From Aequorivita sinensis (lineage in GTDB: Bacteria > Bacteroidota > Bacteroidia > Flavobacteriales > Flavobacteriaceae): a stretch of 64,000 bases of DNA. Shown one piece after another: positions 17,908-26,616 of the stretch. The stretch spans positions 611,785 to 675,784 of the forward strand of contig NZ_VDMC01000001.1 in assembly GCF_006346335.1 (NCBI RefSeq), in the 5' to 3' direction. A program made the position numbers and the translations under genes. Numbering within the stretch: position 1 is the first letter of the stretch; every line of letters begins with the position of its first letter. The notes beneath the pieces are model-generated. The model was not told the DNA's origin. It saw only the letters and a program-made list of their open reading frames with translations, and made no database searches.

Positions 17908-19572
17908 ATGAGAAAAATTATTTTACCATTAACGATGTGTTTCATTGCCAGTTTCGGTATTATGAATGCACAAAGCAATTTAAAAAGTTCGTCCATAGAG
18001 ACGAATCAATCACAGCAGTCTGCAGTGTTACCCGCTGCTTTTTATGAAACCTCTACTTCTCCAATCGGTGAATCCCCAAGAGGAGTTGAAAACTCTAGTA
18101 TTTCTATTGATTTGCAAAACACCAAAATCGCCAATTTTGGTTCTTACGGTCCAGCCGCTAGACCTGATGGAACTGAGGAATTTGGTGAAAACCTTATCTA
18201 CACTAGTGGTCCATTTATAAATGATGCTCCAGACTTAAGTATTTTGGAGAATGTAACTAATGGCATGGATTTATTTGGATTTGGGGTTAATTATAACAAC
18301 AGCCAAAGTTTAGCGGAAAGTTTTGTATTACACGATGGTTTTGACATTTCCAAAATTGATGTCTATGCATATCAAACAGGAACCTTACCCCCTTCTATTA
18401 CAGCAATGTATGTTCAAATTTGGAATGGAGATCCAAGTGGTGGAGGTTCAGTAGTTTGGGGAGATTTATCTACAAATGTTTTAGAGACTGTCGTAGATTC
18501 TGGCGTATATAGAGTTTTAGAAGATGACCAATCTAATACCGATAGAAAAATCCAAAAGATAACCGCTAGTATTAATGGTTTAACCTTATCACCGGGGACA
18601 TATTGGGTAGAATACAGTTTAGAGGGATCAGGTAGTTCTGGGCCATGGGCACCTCCAATTTCCGTGTTGGGAGAAACTATTACAGGAGATGCACTTCAAA
18701 AAACATCTTCGGGATGGCAAGCGGTTATTGACGCCGGGGTTAATGAACCACAAGGAATGCCAATTCAGATTTATGGAACTATAAATCTTCAAGGAAGTTG
18801 TGCAGAGTTAAATCCACCATACGATTGGTTATTTGAAGATGCTTTAAACATAACTACAGGTAGTGCATACACTGTAGCCAATGACTTAACCTTAGAAGCA
18901 AACGAAAGCTTTTCACTTGAGCATATATCCGCATATATGTTTTCAGAGTGGCCAATAAGTGAGGTAGATGTAACTTATTATGAAGACAACAATGGTTTTC
19001 CAGGTAATGTAATTGGATCAGAAAACGCAATAACTCTTAACAATGTTAACGCAGTAGGATCTTCTCATGTGTCTATTCACAATGTTTATAAAGTTGATAT
19101 GACAGTTGATGCATTTGAATTTACAGGGGATGTCAATAATTCAAAAAAATATTGGATTGGATTATCCGCAAAAAGTTCAAATAATACTAATGTTTATTGG
19201 GGTATAACTTCAGGGAATTTAGTTGGTAATTCGGCAGCTCAAAATGAAAATGGCGTATGGGGTATTTGGGATAATGATTACGATGGCCTTTACACTTGGT
19301 ATGGTGACTGTAGCCCTGTTTTAAGTGTTGATGACAATGAGTTTACTCAATTTAGTGTTTATCCAAATCCTGCCAATAATATTTTAAACTTAGAATCTGC
19401 TCAAAATATTGATTCTGTTACCTTGTTTAATCTATTAGGGCAAAAGCTATTGTCTAAAGATGTAAACAATACTTCTGCAGAATTAAATATTTCTAATCTT
19501 CAAGTTGGAACTTATATCCTACAAACCACTATTGAAGGACAAGTGAATACACAAAAGATTATTAAGCAGTAA
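17908..19572 (+). CDS. Secreted protein with type IX sorting domain
   Basis: A 554-residue exported protein of unknown role. It has a signal peptide (cut probably after MNAQ), two beta-rich repeats (about residues 85-285 and 300-460) that resemble each other in layout (each describes a jelly-roll-like domain with YWVEYS / YWIGLS strands), and a Por secretion C-terminal domain of about 75 residues (FSVYPNPANNILNLES...GTYILQTTIEGQVNTQKIIKQ). It should be exported by the type IX secretion system and anchored on or released from the cell surface. No protease or glycosidase active site is seen. Confidence 0.85.
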   Translation: MRKIILPLTMCFIASFGIMNAQSNLKSSSIETNQSQQSAVLPAAFYETSTSPIGESPRGVENSSISIDLQNTKIANFGSYGPAARPDGTEEFGENLIYTSGPFINDAPDLSILENVTNGMDLFGFGVNYNNSQSLAESFVLHDGFDISKIDVYAYQTGTLPPSITAMYVQIWNGDPSGGGSVVWGDLSTNVLETVVDSGVYRVLEDDQSNTDRKIQKITASINGLTLSPGTYWVEYSLEGSGSSGPWAPPISVLGETITGDALQKTSSGWQAVIDAGVNEPQGMPIQIYGTINLQGSCAELNPPYDWLFEDALNITTGSAYTVANDLTLEANESFSLEHISAYMFSEWPISEVDVTYYEDNNGFPGNVIGSENAITLNNVNAVGSSHVSIHNVYKVDMTVDAFEFTGDVNNSKKYWIGLSAKSSNNTNVYWGITSGNLVGNSAAQNENGVWGIWDNDYDGLYTWYGDCSPVLSVDDNEFTQFSVYPNPANNILNLESAQNIDSVTLFNLLGQKLLSKDVNNTSAELNISNLQVGTYILQTTIEGQVNTQKIIKQ

Positions 19573-19594
19573 ATCGATTGTTTAATGTTAAAAA

Positions 19595-19624
19595 GAAAGC
19601 CATTCTCAATCGAGAATGGCTTTC
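19595..19624. terminator. Bidirectional terminator
   Basis: A perfect 13-bp stem (GAAAGCCATTCTC, loop AATC) sits between the convergent T9SS gene and CBS-domain gene, with A/T-rich flanks on both sides. Confidence 0.9.
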
Positions 19625-19647
19625 CTATTTAATTTGTTAAAAAGAGT

Positions 19648-20106
19648 TTACCAAGTTTGCCCTTTGAGTTCCAATGCAGCTCTTAAAATATCACTTTGAC
19701 TTATTTGCCCAGCTAGCTTTCCATTTTCTAAAATTGGAAATCTGCGGTGTTTTGATTCCAAAAACTTATTGGCGGCATCAAGTACATTCATTTCGCCATC
19801 AATAGTTTCAACATTTTTAATCATATGAAGTTCTACTTTCACGTCTTCCATAGGGTGGTTGTGATACCTAGCATCACTAAGTTCTTTTAAACAGTCACCT
19901 TCAGATATAATTCCTACCAACTCATTGTTGTCGTTAATAACAGGACCACCTGAAATTCCTCTCTTTACAAGTACTTCAACTACTTCTATTATCGATTGCT
20001 CAGGTTTGAATGTTATCAGGTTTCGTGTCATATAATCAGACACTTTAATTTTTTCCGAAGCGTTCTGAGGCTTTGCTCTTTTCCCTGTAAAACTTTTAAT
20101 TCCCAT
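19648..20106 (-). CDS. CBS-domain pair protein
   Basis: A 152-residue stand-alone Bateman module. After a basic N-terminus (KRAKPQNASEKIK) come two CBS repeats: SDYMTRNLITFKPEQSI...GISGGPVINDNNELVGIISEGD (about 22-77) and MIKNVETIDGEMNVLDAAN...RRFPILENGKLAGQISQSDIL (about 92-145). Such proteins bind adenine nucleotides and regulate partners, but no partner is evident here. It is monocistronic. Confidence 0.88.
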   Translation of the reverse strand: MGIKSFTGKRAKPQNASEKIKVSDYMTRNLITFKPEQSIIEVVEVLVKRGISGGPVINDNNELVGIISEGDCLKELSDARYHNHPMEDVKVELHMIKNVETIDGEMNVLDAANKFLESKHRRFPILENGKLAGQISQSDILRAALELKGQTW

Positions 20107-20304
20107 AATATCAGTTTTTTGCGACTTTGTAATATAAGTAAAATTTTAAAATAAATAAAGGGTCTTAATTAACTAATACTTTGTTTTTATATGTAAGTAA
20201 GGTCTTTTTAAGTTTTATTTTTGAAAGAATAGAGGAAGTTTGATATAACACAGTCTTTTTTAGTCAAACGCAACTAATTTATTTTTTATTTTAAAAAATA
20301 CTTT

Positions 20305-20312
20305 TAGCTTTG
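20305..20312 (+). promoter_or_regulatory. -7 promoter element of the di-heme/Rieske/porin operon
   Basis: TAGCTTTG matches TAnnTTTG 16 bp before the ATG at 20329. Confidence 0.5.
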
Positions 20313-20328
20313 CCTAAAAATTAAAATA

Positions 20329-21525
20329 ATGAAGACTAAAATATTTTTATTTGCTCCTCTAATTTCTATTCCTTTATTGTACTCATGTGAAGCATTAGCT
20401 CCACAGGAACCTGAAGAGTATGAACTGCTCGATGGTCCAGTTGAGAACTTAAACCAAGCTGAATCTATACGATTTATAGAGGGAGATAAGGCATTTAACG
20501 ATCAAATATTTACCATAGAAACAGGACTGGGACCTATTTTTACCGGTACTAGCTGTGTGAGTTGTCATGCTGGCGATGGAAAAGGGCATCCGTTTGTATC
20601 GTTTACTCGTTTTGGGCAGGATTTGCCCGGGATAAATAATTTTTTAGATCAAGGGGCTCCCCAATTACAAAATAGGGCAATTCCAGGCTACAAACCTGAA
20701 ATCTTACCTTCAGGGGCCCCACACGCCGAATTTCTAGCACCCATTGTTACGGGTCTTGGATTTCTCGATGCTGTATCAGATGAAGATTTATTGGCAATGG
20801 CAGATCCCGACGATTTAGATGGCGATGGTATAAGTGGTAGAGTTCATTGGAACGATAGACCTGATTATGTTAAGGACCGACCTGGAACCATATCTAAAAA
20901 CGGAAAATATATTACACGATTTGGAAAAAAAGCAAATGTTTACGACTTGCTTCACCAAACTGCCGATGCCTATAATCAAGATATAGGAATAAACTCTTAT
21001 TATGAACCCTATGATACTTATAGTGGGGATAAGGTTCAACCCGAGATTGATAGAAAAACGATTAACGATGTAGTGTTTTATTTAAAAACGCTTAAAGCAC
21101 CTATTCCTCGGAATCAAGATAACCCAGAGGTTGTAGCTGGAAAAGCACTATTTGAAAACACACAATGTACTGCTTGTCATAAACCCACGCTAAGAACTTC
21201 TTATTCACCAATTACAGCTATTTCTTATCAGGAATTTCACCCTTACACCGATATGCTTTTGCACGATATGGGTCCCGAGCTAGATGACGGTTACACTGAA
21301 GGATATGCGCTTTCTTCCGAATGGAGAACTGCACCTCTGTGGGGAATTGGGCTTTCCAAAGATTCACAAGGTGGTGAATATTATTTAATGCACGACGGGA
21401 GAGCTAGAAGTATTGAAGAAGCAATTTTACTTCATGGAGGTGAAGCTGAAAACGCTAAAAATAAATATCAAAACTTAAGTCAACAAGAAAAAAGTCAACT
21501 TATAAAATTTATAGAATCCCTGTAA
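20329..21525 (+). CDS. Di-heme oxidoreductase-family lipoprotein (DUF1111)
   Basis: A periplasmic c-type cytochrome of 398 residues, with a lipoprotein signal (LLYSCEA, lipid Cys near residue 20). Two heme-binding motifs are visible: CVSCH at about residue 83 and CTACH at about 282. GPIFTGTSCVSCH, PDDLDGDGISGR and the late LMHDGRARSIEEAILLHGGEA are hallmarks of the DHOR family, related to MauG-type cytochromes. The natural substrate is not known from sequence. It heads a three-gene run with a Rieske protein (2 bp gap) and a porin, so it probably passes electrons in the periplasm. Confidence 0.88.
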   Translation: MKTKIFLFAPLISIPLLYSCEALAPQEPEEYELLDGPVENLNQAESIRFIEGDKAFNDQIFTIETGLGPIFTGTSCVSCHAGDGKGHPFVSFTRFGQDLPGINNFLDQGAPQLQNRAIPGYKPEILPSGAPHAEFLAPIVTGLGFLDAVSDEDLLAMADPDDLDGDGISGRVHWNDRPDYVKDRPGTISKNGKYITRFGKKANVYDLLHQTADAYNQDIGINSYYEPYDTYSGDKVQPEIDRKTINDVVFYLKTLKAPIPRNQDNPEVVAGKALFENTQCTACHKPTLRTSYSPITAISYQEFHPYTDMLLHDMGPELDDGYTEGYALSSEWRTAPLWGIGLSKDSQGGEYYLMHDGRARSIEEAILLHGGEAENAKNKYQNLSQQEKSQLIKFIESL

Positions 21526-21527
21526 AT

Positions 21528-21968
21528 ATGAACAGAAAACAATTTTTAAAAACCTGTGGGGTCGCTTTGGTAGGTTTACCTTTTGCCTCTGCCATTTTAA
21601 CTTCTTGTCAGAGTATTTACTATGCTTCTTTTAAAACTTTTAAAAACAAAATAGTAGTACCTCTTTCTGAATTTGAAATTGCAAAAAAAACAAGTACGAC
21701 CTATAGAGATTTCGTTATGGTGAACACTACTTCCCAAGATTTTCCAATTTGTGTATATAGAACAGAAGAGAAGAATTATATCGCCTCATTAATGAAATGT
21801 ACGCATCGAGGGTGCGAATTAAACGTAGGCGGAGGTATGTATAGCTGCCCTTGCCACGGTAGTGAATTTGATACAAAAGGAAAGGTGTTAGAAGGACCGG
21901 CAGATCAAGATCTAAAAACATTTAAAACAACAATTGATGATGAAAATATATACATCGAACTATTTTAA
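21528..21968 (+). CDS. Rieske [2Fe-2S] lipoprotein-like protein
   Basis: A 146-residue exported iron-sulfur protein. The cluster ligands are in CTHRGC (about residues 87-92) and CPCHGSEFD (about 105-113), the standard Rieske CxH...CxxH set, and the bridging disulfide Cys of both boxes are present. The N-terminus NRKQFLKTCGVALVGLPFASAI followed by LTSC looks like an export signal with a lipobox; there is no twin Arg. It begins 2 bp after the di-heme gene and its 3' end overlaps the porin start by about 32 bp, so all three genes are very likely translated together. Electron partner inferred: the di-heme protein. Confidence 0.9.
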   Translation: MNRKQFLKTCGVALVGLPFASAILTSCQSIYYASFKTFKNKIVVPLSEFEIAKKTSTTYRDFVMVNTTSQDFPICVYRTEEKNYIASLMKCTHRGCELNVGGGMYSCPCHGSEFDTKGKVLEGPADQDLKTFKTTIDDENIYIELF

Positions 21969-23178
21969 AATAGGGCTATACTTACTAATTTTTTTCTATA
22001 TGGAAACTGCGTTAGCTCAGGAAGAAAAATCGGGTATCGAGCAATCGGTACAGGAAAGTCAATTAAATATGGATGCAGTTTTTAGCAGGCCGTCGCTTAG
22101 CTTCGAGAAAGTTCCAGTAGCTTTAGGAGGATATTTAGAAGCTAATACGATGCATCGAATAGAAGAAGGAATCACCGACGGACTGTCTTTTCAAGCCAGA
22201 AGGTTGACAATTTTTTTGGCGGCTTCAATTTCAGAAAGAATTAAATTTTTAACTGAAATTGAATTTGAAGACGGCGGGAAGGAAATAGCCATTGAATTTG
22301 CCGCACTCGATGTAGCCTTTCACCCAATGTTTAATTTTAGAGGTGGAATTGTTATGAACCCAATAGGCGCTTTTAATGAAAATCACGATGGTCCTAAATG
22401 GGAGTTTGTTGAACGCCCTGATGTAGCAGTAAATATGCTCGCGGCCACCCAATCTAACGCAGGATTTGGAGTTTATGGTAAAACGTATTCTGGAAATTGG
22501 ATTTTTGGTTACGAAGCTTACCTCACTAATGGATTTAACAGTAAAATTATTTCCAATGAGGAAGATAAAACTTATTTGCCCGCCTATAAAGATGGCGACA
22601 ATTTATTCGAAGAAAATTTTAGCGGAAAAGCAATGTTTTCAGGAAAATTGGCAATTAAAAACAGAAAGATTGGAGAACTTGGTCTCTCGTATATGGGGGG
22701 AGCATACAACAAATTTGAAGAGGATGGTTTATCAGTAGAAGACAAAGCTCGGGTTAATGTTTTTGCGATAGATTGGAATACGTCAATTCAAGCTACCAAT
22801 ACGTATATAGTTGGAGAAGCAGCTTTCGTAAAAGTTGAAACACCAGAATCTTATACGCCACAATATGGCAATAAACAGCATGGTTTTTTTATAGATGTAG
22901 TCCAAGCAGTTTATAAAAATAAAATATTCGAGTGGGAAGATGCCACATTTAATCTTGCTGCGAGATTTGATTATGTAGATTGGAATGTCGGTAAATTTAA
23001 AGAAACAGACACTAATATTGGGGATCAACTTTTAGCTGTAACTCCAGGAATTAGCTTTAGACCAACGCCTAAAACAGTTTTTAGAATAAACTATCGTTAC
23101 CAGTGGCAAAAGGATATTATTAACAATCCTGCCGAAAGGGCTGCTACATGGTATATGGGGTTTAGTAGTTACTTTTAG
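21937..23178 (+). CDS. Outer-membrane porin-like protein
   Basis: About 413 residues with a signal peptide ending at ALAQ. After that come alternating beta-strand patterns typical of a 16- or 18-stranded porin (LGGYLEANTMHRIE, FQARRLTIFLAASISERIKF, FNLAARFDYVDWNVGK, FRINYRYQWQKD) and an aromatic C-terminal residue (GFSSYF). It resembles phosphate-selective-type porins of Bacteroidota but the substrate is unknown. ATGs at 21937 and 21940 are both possible; the preceding TTG is less likely. The start lies inside the Rieske gene. Confidence 0.82.
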   Translation: MMKIYTSNYFKIGLYLLIFFYMETALAQEEKSGIEQSVQESQLNMDAVFSRPSLSFEKVPVALGGYLEANTMHRIEEGITDGLSFQARRLTIFLAASISERIKFLTEIEFEDGGKEIAIEFAALDVAFHPMFNFRGGIVMNPIGAFNENHDGPKWEFVERPDVAVNMLAATQSNAGFGVYGKTYSGNWIFGYEAYLTNGFNSKIISNEEDKTYLPAYKDGDNLFEENFSGKAMFSGKLAIKNRKIGELGLSYMGGAYNKFEEDGLSVEDKARVNVFAIDWNTSIQATNTYIVGEAAFVKVETPESYTPQYGNKQHGFFIDVVQAVYKNKIFEWEDATFNLAARFDYVDWNVGKFKETDTNIGDQLLAVTPGISFRPTPKTVFRINYRYQWQKDIINNPAERAATWYMGFSSYF

Positions 23179-23375
23179 TCAGCAGGTGGCCGGTATTACT
23201 TAATTGGGTTGTGGTTTATTGGTTATTAGGTAAGTTGTTAATTCATTAAAGTTCTTATTTTTGTTAGTATTAAATTTATCTACGGTAAGTGAATTTAATA
23301 TTTTAATAGAATTTTCAGCACCTCATTTCCCAAGTAGTATCGGGCATCACTGATTAAATTCCAAAAACTAAATTT

Positions 23376-25745
23376 ATGAAACACTTCAATGCTTTTTTAT
23401 CCTTGCTTCTTATCACAGCATTGGTTTTTTACAGTTTTTATGGATTAATGCCGAAGTATGATGGAGATGAAGTAAAATCGGCTACCGAATTTTCAGTAGA
23501 TAGAGCGCTGATACCTCTTGAAAAAATCGCCAAAACCCCTCATTATTTAGGTTCACAAGGTCATGCAGACGTTCGAAAGTTTTTATTGTCTGAATTGCGA
23601 AAGTTGGGGATGGAACCTCATATTCAAGAAGGGTTTAGTTTAAATCCACAATCAAAAACACTTAATAAGCCCACTAATATTGCTGCTCGCATTAAGGGCG
23701 CTGAAGACGGAAAGGCACTTTTGCTGCTTTCGCATTACGACAGCGCGCTTGTGCCATCATTTGGTGCTAGCGATGCTGGTACGGGTTTAGTTGCTATCTT
23801 AGAGAGCGTACGCGCTTACCTTGCTTCTGGAAAAACACCAAAAAACGATATAATTATTCTTTTTACAGATGCTGAAGAAATTGGTTTGGACGGTGCCAAA
23901 CTCTTTGTAAACGGACATCCCTGGGCTAAAAATGTAGGTTTAATATTGAATTTTGAAGCGCGTGGCACGAGTGGTCCGAGTAATATGATTTTGGAAACAA
24001 ATGGAGGAAATTCTCAACTCGTAAAAGAATTTATCAAAGCGAATCCAGAGTTTCCTGTTGCCTCTTCCTTAATGTATAGCGTTTATAAAATGTTGCCAAA
24101 TGATACCGACTCCACCATCTTTAGGGAAGATGGGGATATTGATAGTTTCTTTTTCGCTTTTATAGATAGCCACTTTAACTATCACACGGCAAATGACAAT
24201 ATGTATCACCTAGATTGGAATAGTTTGATGCATCAAGGCAGTTATTTACTGCCGTTAATCCATTATTTCGCCGATGCCGATCTTTCAAATATAAAGTCTG
24301 AAACGGATGATGTTTATTTAAATTTCCCTTTGGTGAAAATGATTAATTATCCATTTTCATGGATATTACCGATGCTAATTTTAGCTTTTTTGATATTTGT
24401 ATTCTTAATTTTTTATGGTGTTAAAAGGGGAAGAATTTCAGGAAGAGCAATTGCCAAAGGATTTGTTCCCTTTTTAATATCATTAATTAGTTGCGGCCTC
24501 ATTGGGTTTTTTGGATGGAAATTAATACTAGCACTCTATCCACAATATGCCGAAATTCAACAAGGATTTACATATAACGGGCATTGGTATATTGCATTTT
24601 TTGTATTGCTGTCATTGGCAATCGTATTTTCAGTCTATAAAAGGTATATTATTAAGTTCAATGAACCTTCAATTTATGTGGCTCCGTTATTTTTCTGGCT
24701 CTTGATTAATTTGGCGGTTTTTATCATCTTAAAGGGAGCCGCATTTTTTATTATTCCTGTTTTTTTTGGACTTCTTTCGTTTTTTGTAATGATACGTCAA
24801 GAACGACCAAATCTTTTAGCAATGGCATTTTTAGCGGTGCCTGCTATCTTTATTTTTGCACCTCTTATTCAGTTTTTTCCAGTTGGTTTAGGCTTAAAAA
24901 TGCTTGTTATTAGTTGTGTGTTCACTGTATTACTCTTCGGGTTGATGCTTCCAGTTTTTGCGTATTACAAATGGAAGAACATAGTATCGGCACTGTGCTT
25001 TATACTGGCTATTTCTTTCTTTATCGTTGCGCATTCAAAAAGTGACTTTACTGAAGAAAGGAGAAAGCCAACCAGTCTTGTTTACTATAAAGATGCAGAT
25101 AATGAAAAAACTTTCTGGCTTACTTACGACAAAGAAATTGACGAATGGACTGAACAATATCTTGGTAAAAATCCTAGTAATAATACTTTAAATTTAGCTG
25201 AGGTTCCCTATAGTAAATATGGTTTTAATTACAGTTACGCAGCTGAAGCTCCAAAGAAAAATATTGCAGATTTTGAGGTTGTTTTAGAAAATGACACTTT
25301 AATAAATAACCTTAGAAATGTTACGCTCGTAATTGTCCCTAAACGAAATGTCAATAAAATAGATTTGTATAGTGAAGAAAGTACATCATTTAATTCACTA
25401 GAATTTAATGGAAAAGAAATGCCTGTATCTAGTTTATCAAAAGACTATAGAGGAACCAAAAACCCTGCCCTTATCAATTACTATGTTTCTCCAAATGATT
25501 CATTAAAAGTTGAATTTTCTGTTGAAAAGGATGTTTCTGTTGGTTTTAAGGTAATGGAATATTCATTCGATTTAATGGATAACCCAAAATTCGACATAAC
25601 CAAACGTCCTGATTATGCTATGCCTAAACCTTTCGTGATTACAGATGCGGTTGTGGTAAAGCGAACTTTTAATGTAGATTCATTAAAAAAGAAAACTGTA
25701 GATTCGCTTTTTATAAATCCTGAAATTATTTTAAATAATGAGTAA
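23376..25745 (+). CDS. M28-family zinc peptidase with multi-spanning membrane domain
   Basis: A 789-residue membrane aminopeptidase-like protein. An N-terminal anchor (residues 5-25) leads to the M28 domain on the outer side: metal ligands and catalytic residues are in LLLSHYDS (about 118-125), ASDAGTG, FTDAEEIG, LNFEARG and HFNYHTANDN. Around eight hydrophobic helices follow (about residues 318-545), then a soluble beta-rich tail of about 240 residues. This layout matches the eukaryotic ER Fxna/Pff1 type and its bacterial relatives, not secreted M28 enzymes. It overlaps the next gene by 8 bp. Confidence 0.88.
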   Translation: MKHFNAFLSLLLITALVFYSFYGLMPKYDGDEVKSATEFSVDRALIPLEKIAKTPHYLGSQGHADVRKFLLSELRKLGMEPHIQEGFSLNPQSKTLNKPTNIAARIKGAEDGKALLLLSHYDSALVPSFGASDAGTGLVAILESVRAYLASGKTPKNDIIILFTDAEEIGLDGAKLFVNGHPWAKNVGLILNFEARGTSGPSNMILETNGGNSQLVKEFIKANPEFPVASSLMYSVYKMLPNDTDSTIFREDGDIDSFFFAFIDSHFNYHTANDNMYHLDWNSLMHQGSYLLPLIHYFADADLSNIKSETDDVYLNFPLVKMINYPFSWILPMLILAFLIFVFLIFYGVKRGRISGRAIAKGFVPFLISLISCGLIGFFGWKLILALYPQYAEIQQGFTYNGHWYIAFFVLLSLAIVFSVYKRYIIKFNEPSIYVAPLFFWLLINLAVFIILKGAAFFIIPVFFGLLSFFVMIRQERPNLLAMAFLAVPAIFIFAPLIQFFPVGLGLKMLVISCVFTVLLFGLMLPVFAYYKWKNIVSALCFILAISFFIVAHSKSDFTEERRKPTSLVYYKDADNEKTFWLTYDKEIDEWTEQYLGKNPSNNTLNLAEVPYSKYGFNYSYAAEAPKKNIADFEVVLENDTLINNLRNVTLVIVPKRNVNKIDLYSEESTSFNSLEFNGKEMPVSSLSKDYRGTKNPALINYYVSPNDSLKVEFSVEKDVSVGFKVMEYSFDLMDNPKFDITKRPDYAMPKPFVITDAVVVKRTFNVDSLKKKTVDSLFINPEIILNNE

Positions 25746-26544
25746 GACAATTGCCATAGCGGGTCTTGGTTGGTTAGGTCAGCCTTTAGCTTATCGTTTA
25801 CACTTATTAGGTTATAAGGTGAAAGGCTCTGTTACAACTATGGAAAAAGCTACTTTATTACAGAAGAATGGAGTAGAGGCCTATCCTGTTGAAATTACAG
25901 ATAGAGGAGTGCAGGGGTCTGTTAAAGCATTACTGAAGAATTCCGATTATTTAATAATTATGATACCTCCTGGATTAAGACGCAACACTGGCGCCGACTA
26001 TGTACTTAAAATGGTGCATTTTCTAGAAGAGATAAAACAAACTGAGGTTGAAAAAATAATCTTGGTGAGTAGTACTTCGGTTTATGATGATAGCCAAGGA
26101 AAAGTAACTGAAAAGGACGAGCCACAACCAGAAACTATATCGGGCAAGCAATTAAGGCAGGTGGAGCAATTATTTGCAAATTCTAAGGGATTAAAAACTA
26201 CTATTGTTCGTTTTGGTGGTTTGATAGGTGGTAGTAGACAGCCCGCAAAATATCTGGCAGGTCGTAAAGATTTGAATGATGGAGATGCCCCGGTTAATTT
26301 AATTCATCGTGACGACTGCATTAATATCTTAGTAAACATTATTAAGCAAGACGCTTTTGGAACTGTTTTTAATGCTGTAAATCCATACCATCCCAAAAAA
26401 TCTGAATATTATATACAGAAAGCAAAAGAGCTAAGTTTGGAGCCACCTACATTTGCCGAAAGCAATGTGGATGAAAAATTTAAACAGGTCGATTCTGAGA
26501 ATTTGAAAAAAGTTTTGGATTATGCTTTTAAAACTTCCATATAA
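25738..26544 (+). CDS. Atypical SDR / YeeZ-like NAD(P)-binding protein
   Basis: A 268-residue Rossmann-fold protein. The N-terminal GLGWLGQPLA is the nucleotide-binding glycine motif and VSSTSVYDD follows strand 5. The usual YxxxK catalytic pair of extended SDRs is replaced by ISGKQLRQVE, as in the atypical a4 (YeeZ) subgroup, so classic epimerase activity is doubtful. It starts within the last codons of the M28 gene (overlap 8 bp) and is followed by a strong terminator, so the two form a closed operon. Confidence 0.82.
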   Translation: MSKTIAIAGLGWLGQPLAYRLHLLGYKVKGSVTTMEKATLLQKNGVEAYPVEITDRGVQGSVKALLKNSDYLIIMIPPGLRRNTGADYVLKMVHFLEEIKQTEVEKIILVSSTSVYDDSQGKVTEKDEPQPETISGKQLRQVEQLFANSKGLKTTIVRFGGLIGGSRQPAKYLAGRKDLNDGDAPVNLIHRDDCINILVNIIKQDAFGTVFNAVNPYHPKKSEYYIQKAKELSLEPPTFAESNVDEKFKQVDSENLKKVLDYAFKTSI

Positions 26545-26572
26545 AAAAAGGAGCCATTAAAGCTCCTTTTTT
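26544..26572. terminator. Rho-independent terminator
   Basis: An 11-bp stem AAAAAAGGAGC / GCTCCTTTTTT with a 7-nt loop directly after the SDR stop codon. It can act in both directions, serving also the convergent M13 peptidase gene. Confidence 0.9.
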
Positions 26573-26586
26573 CAATTCAAAATATT

Positions 26587-26606
26587 TCGACTGCGCTCAA
26601 TGAGAC
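26587..26606. repeat. Partial REP-like element
   Basis: TTCGACTGCGCTCAATGAGA shares TTCGACTGCGCTCAA with the right half of the element at 6115-6191. Only this half is present. Confidence 0.55.
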
Positions 26607-26616
26607 AGTTTATTAA

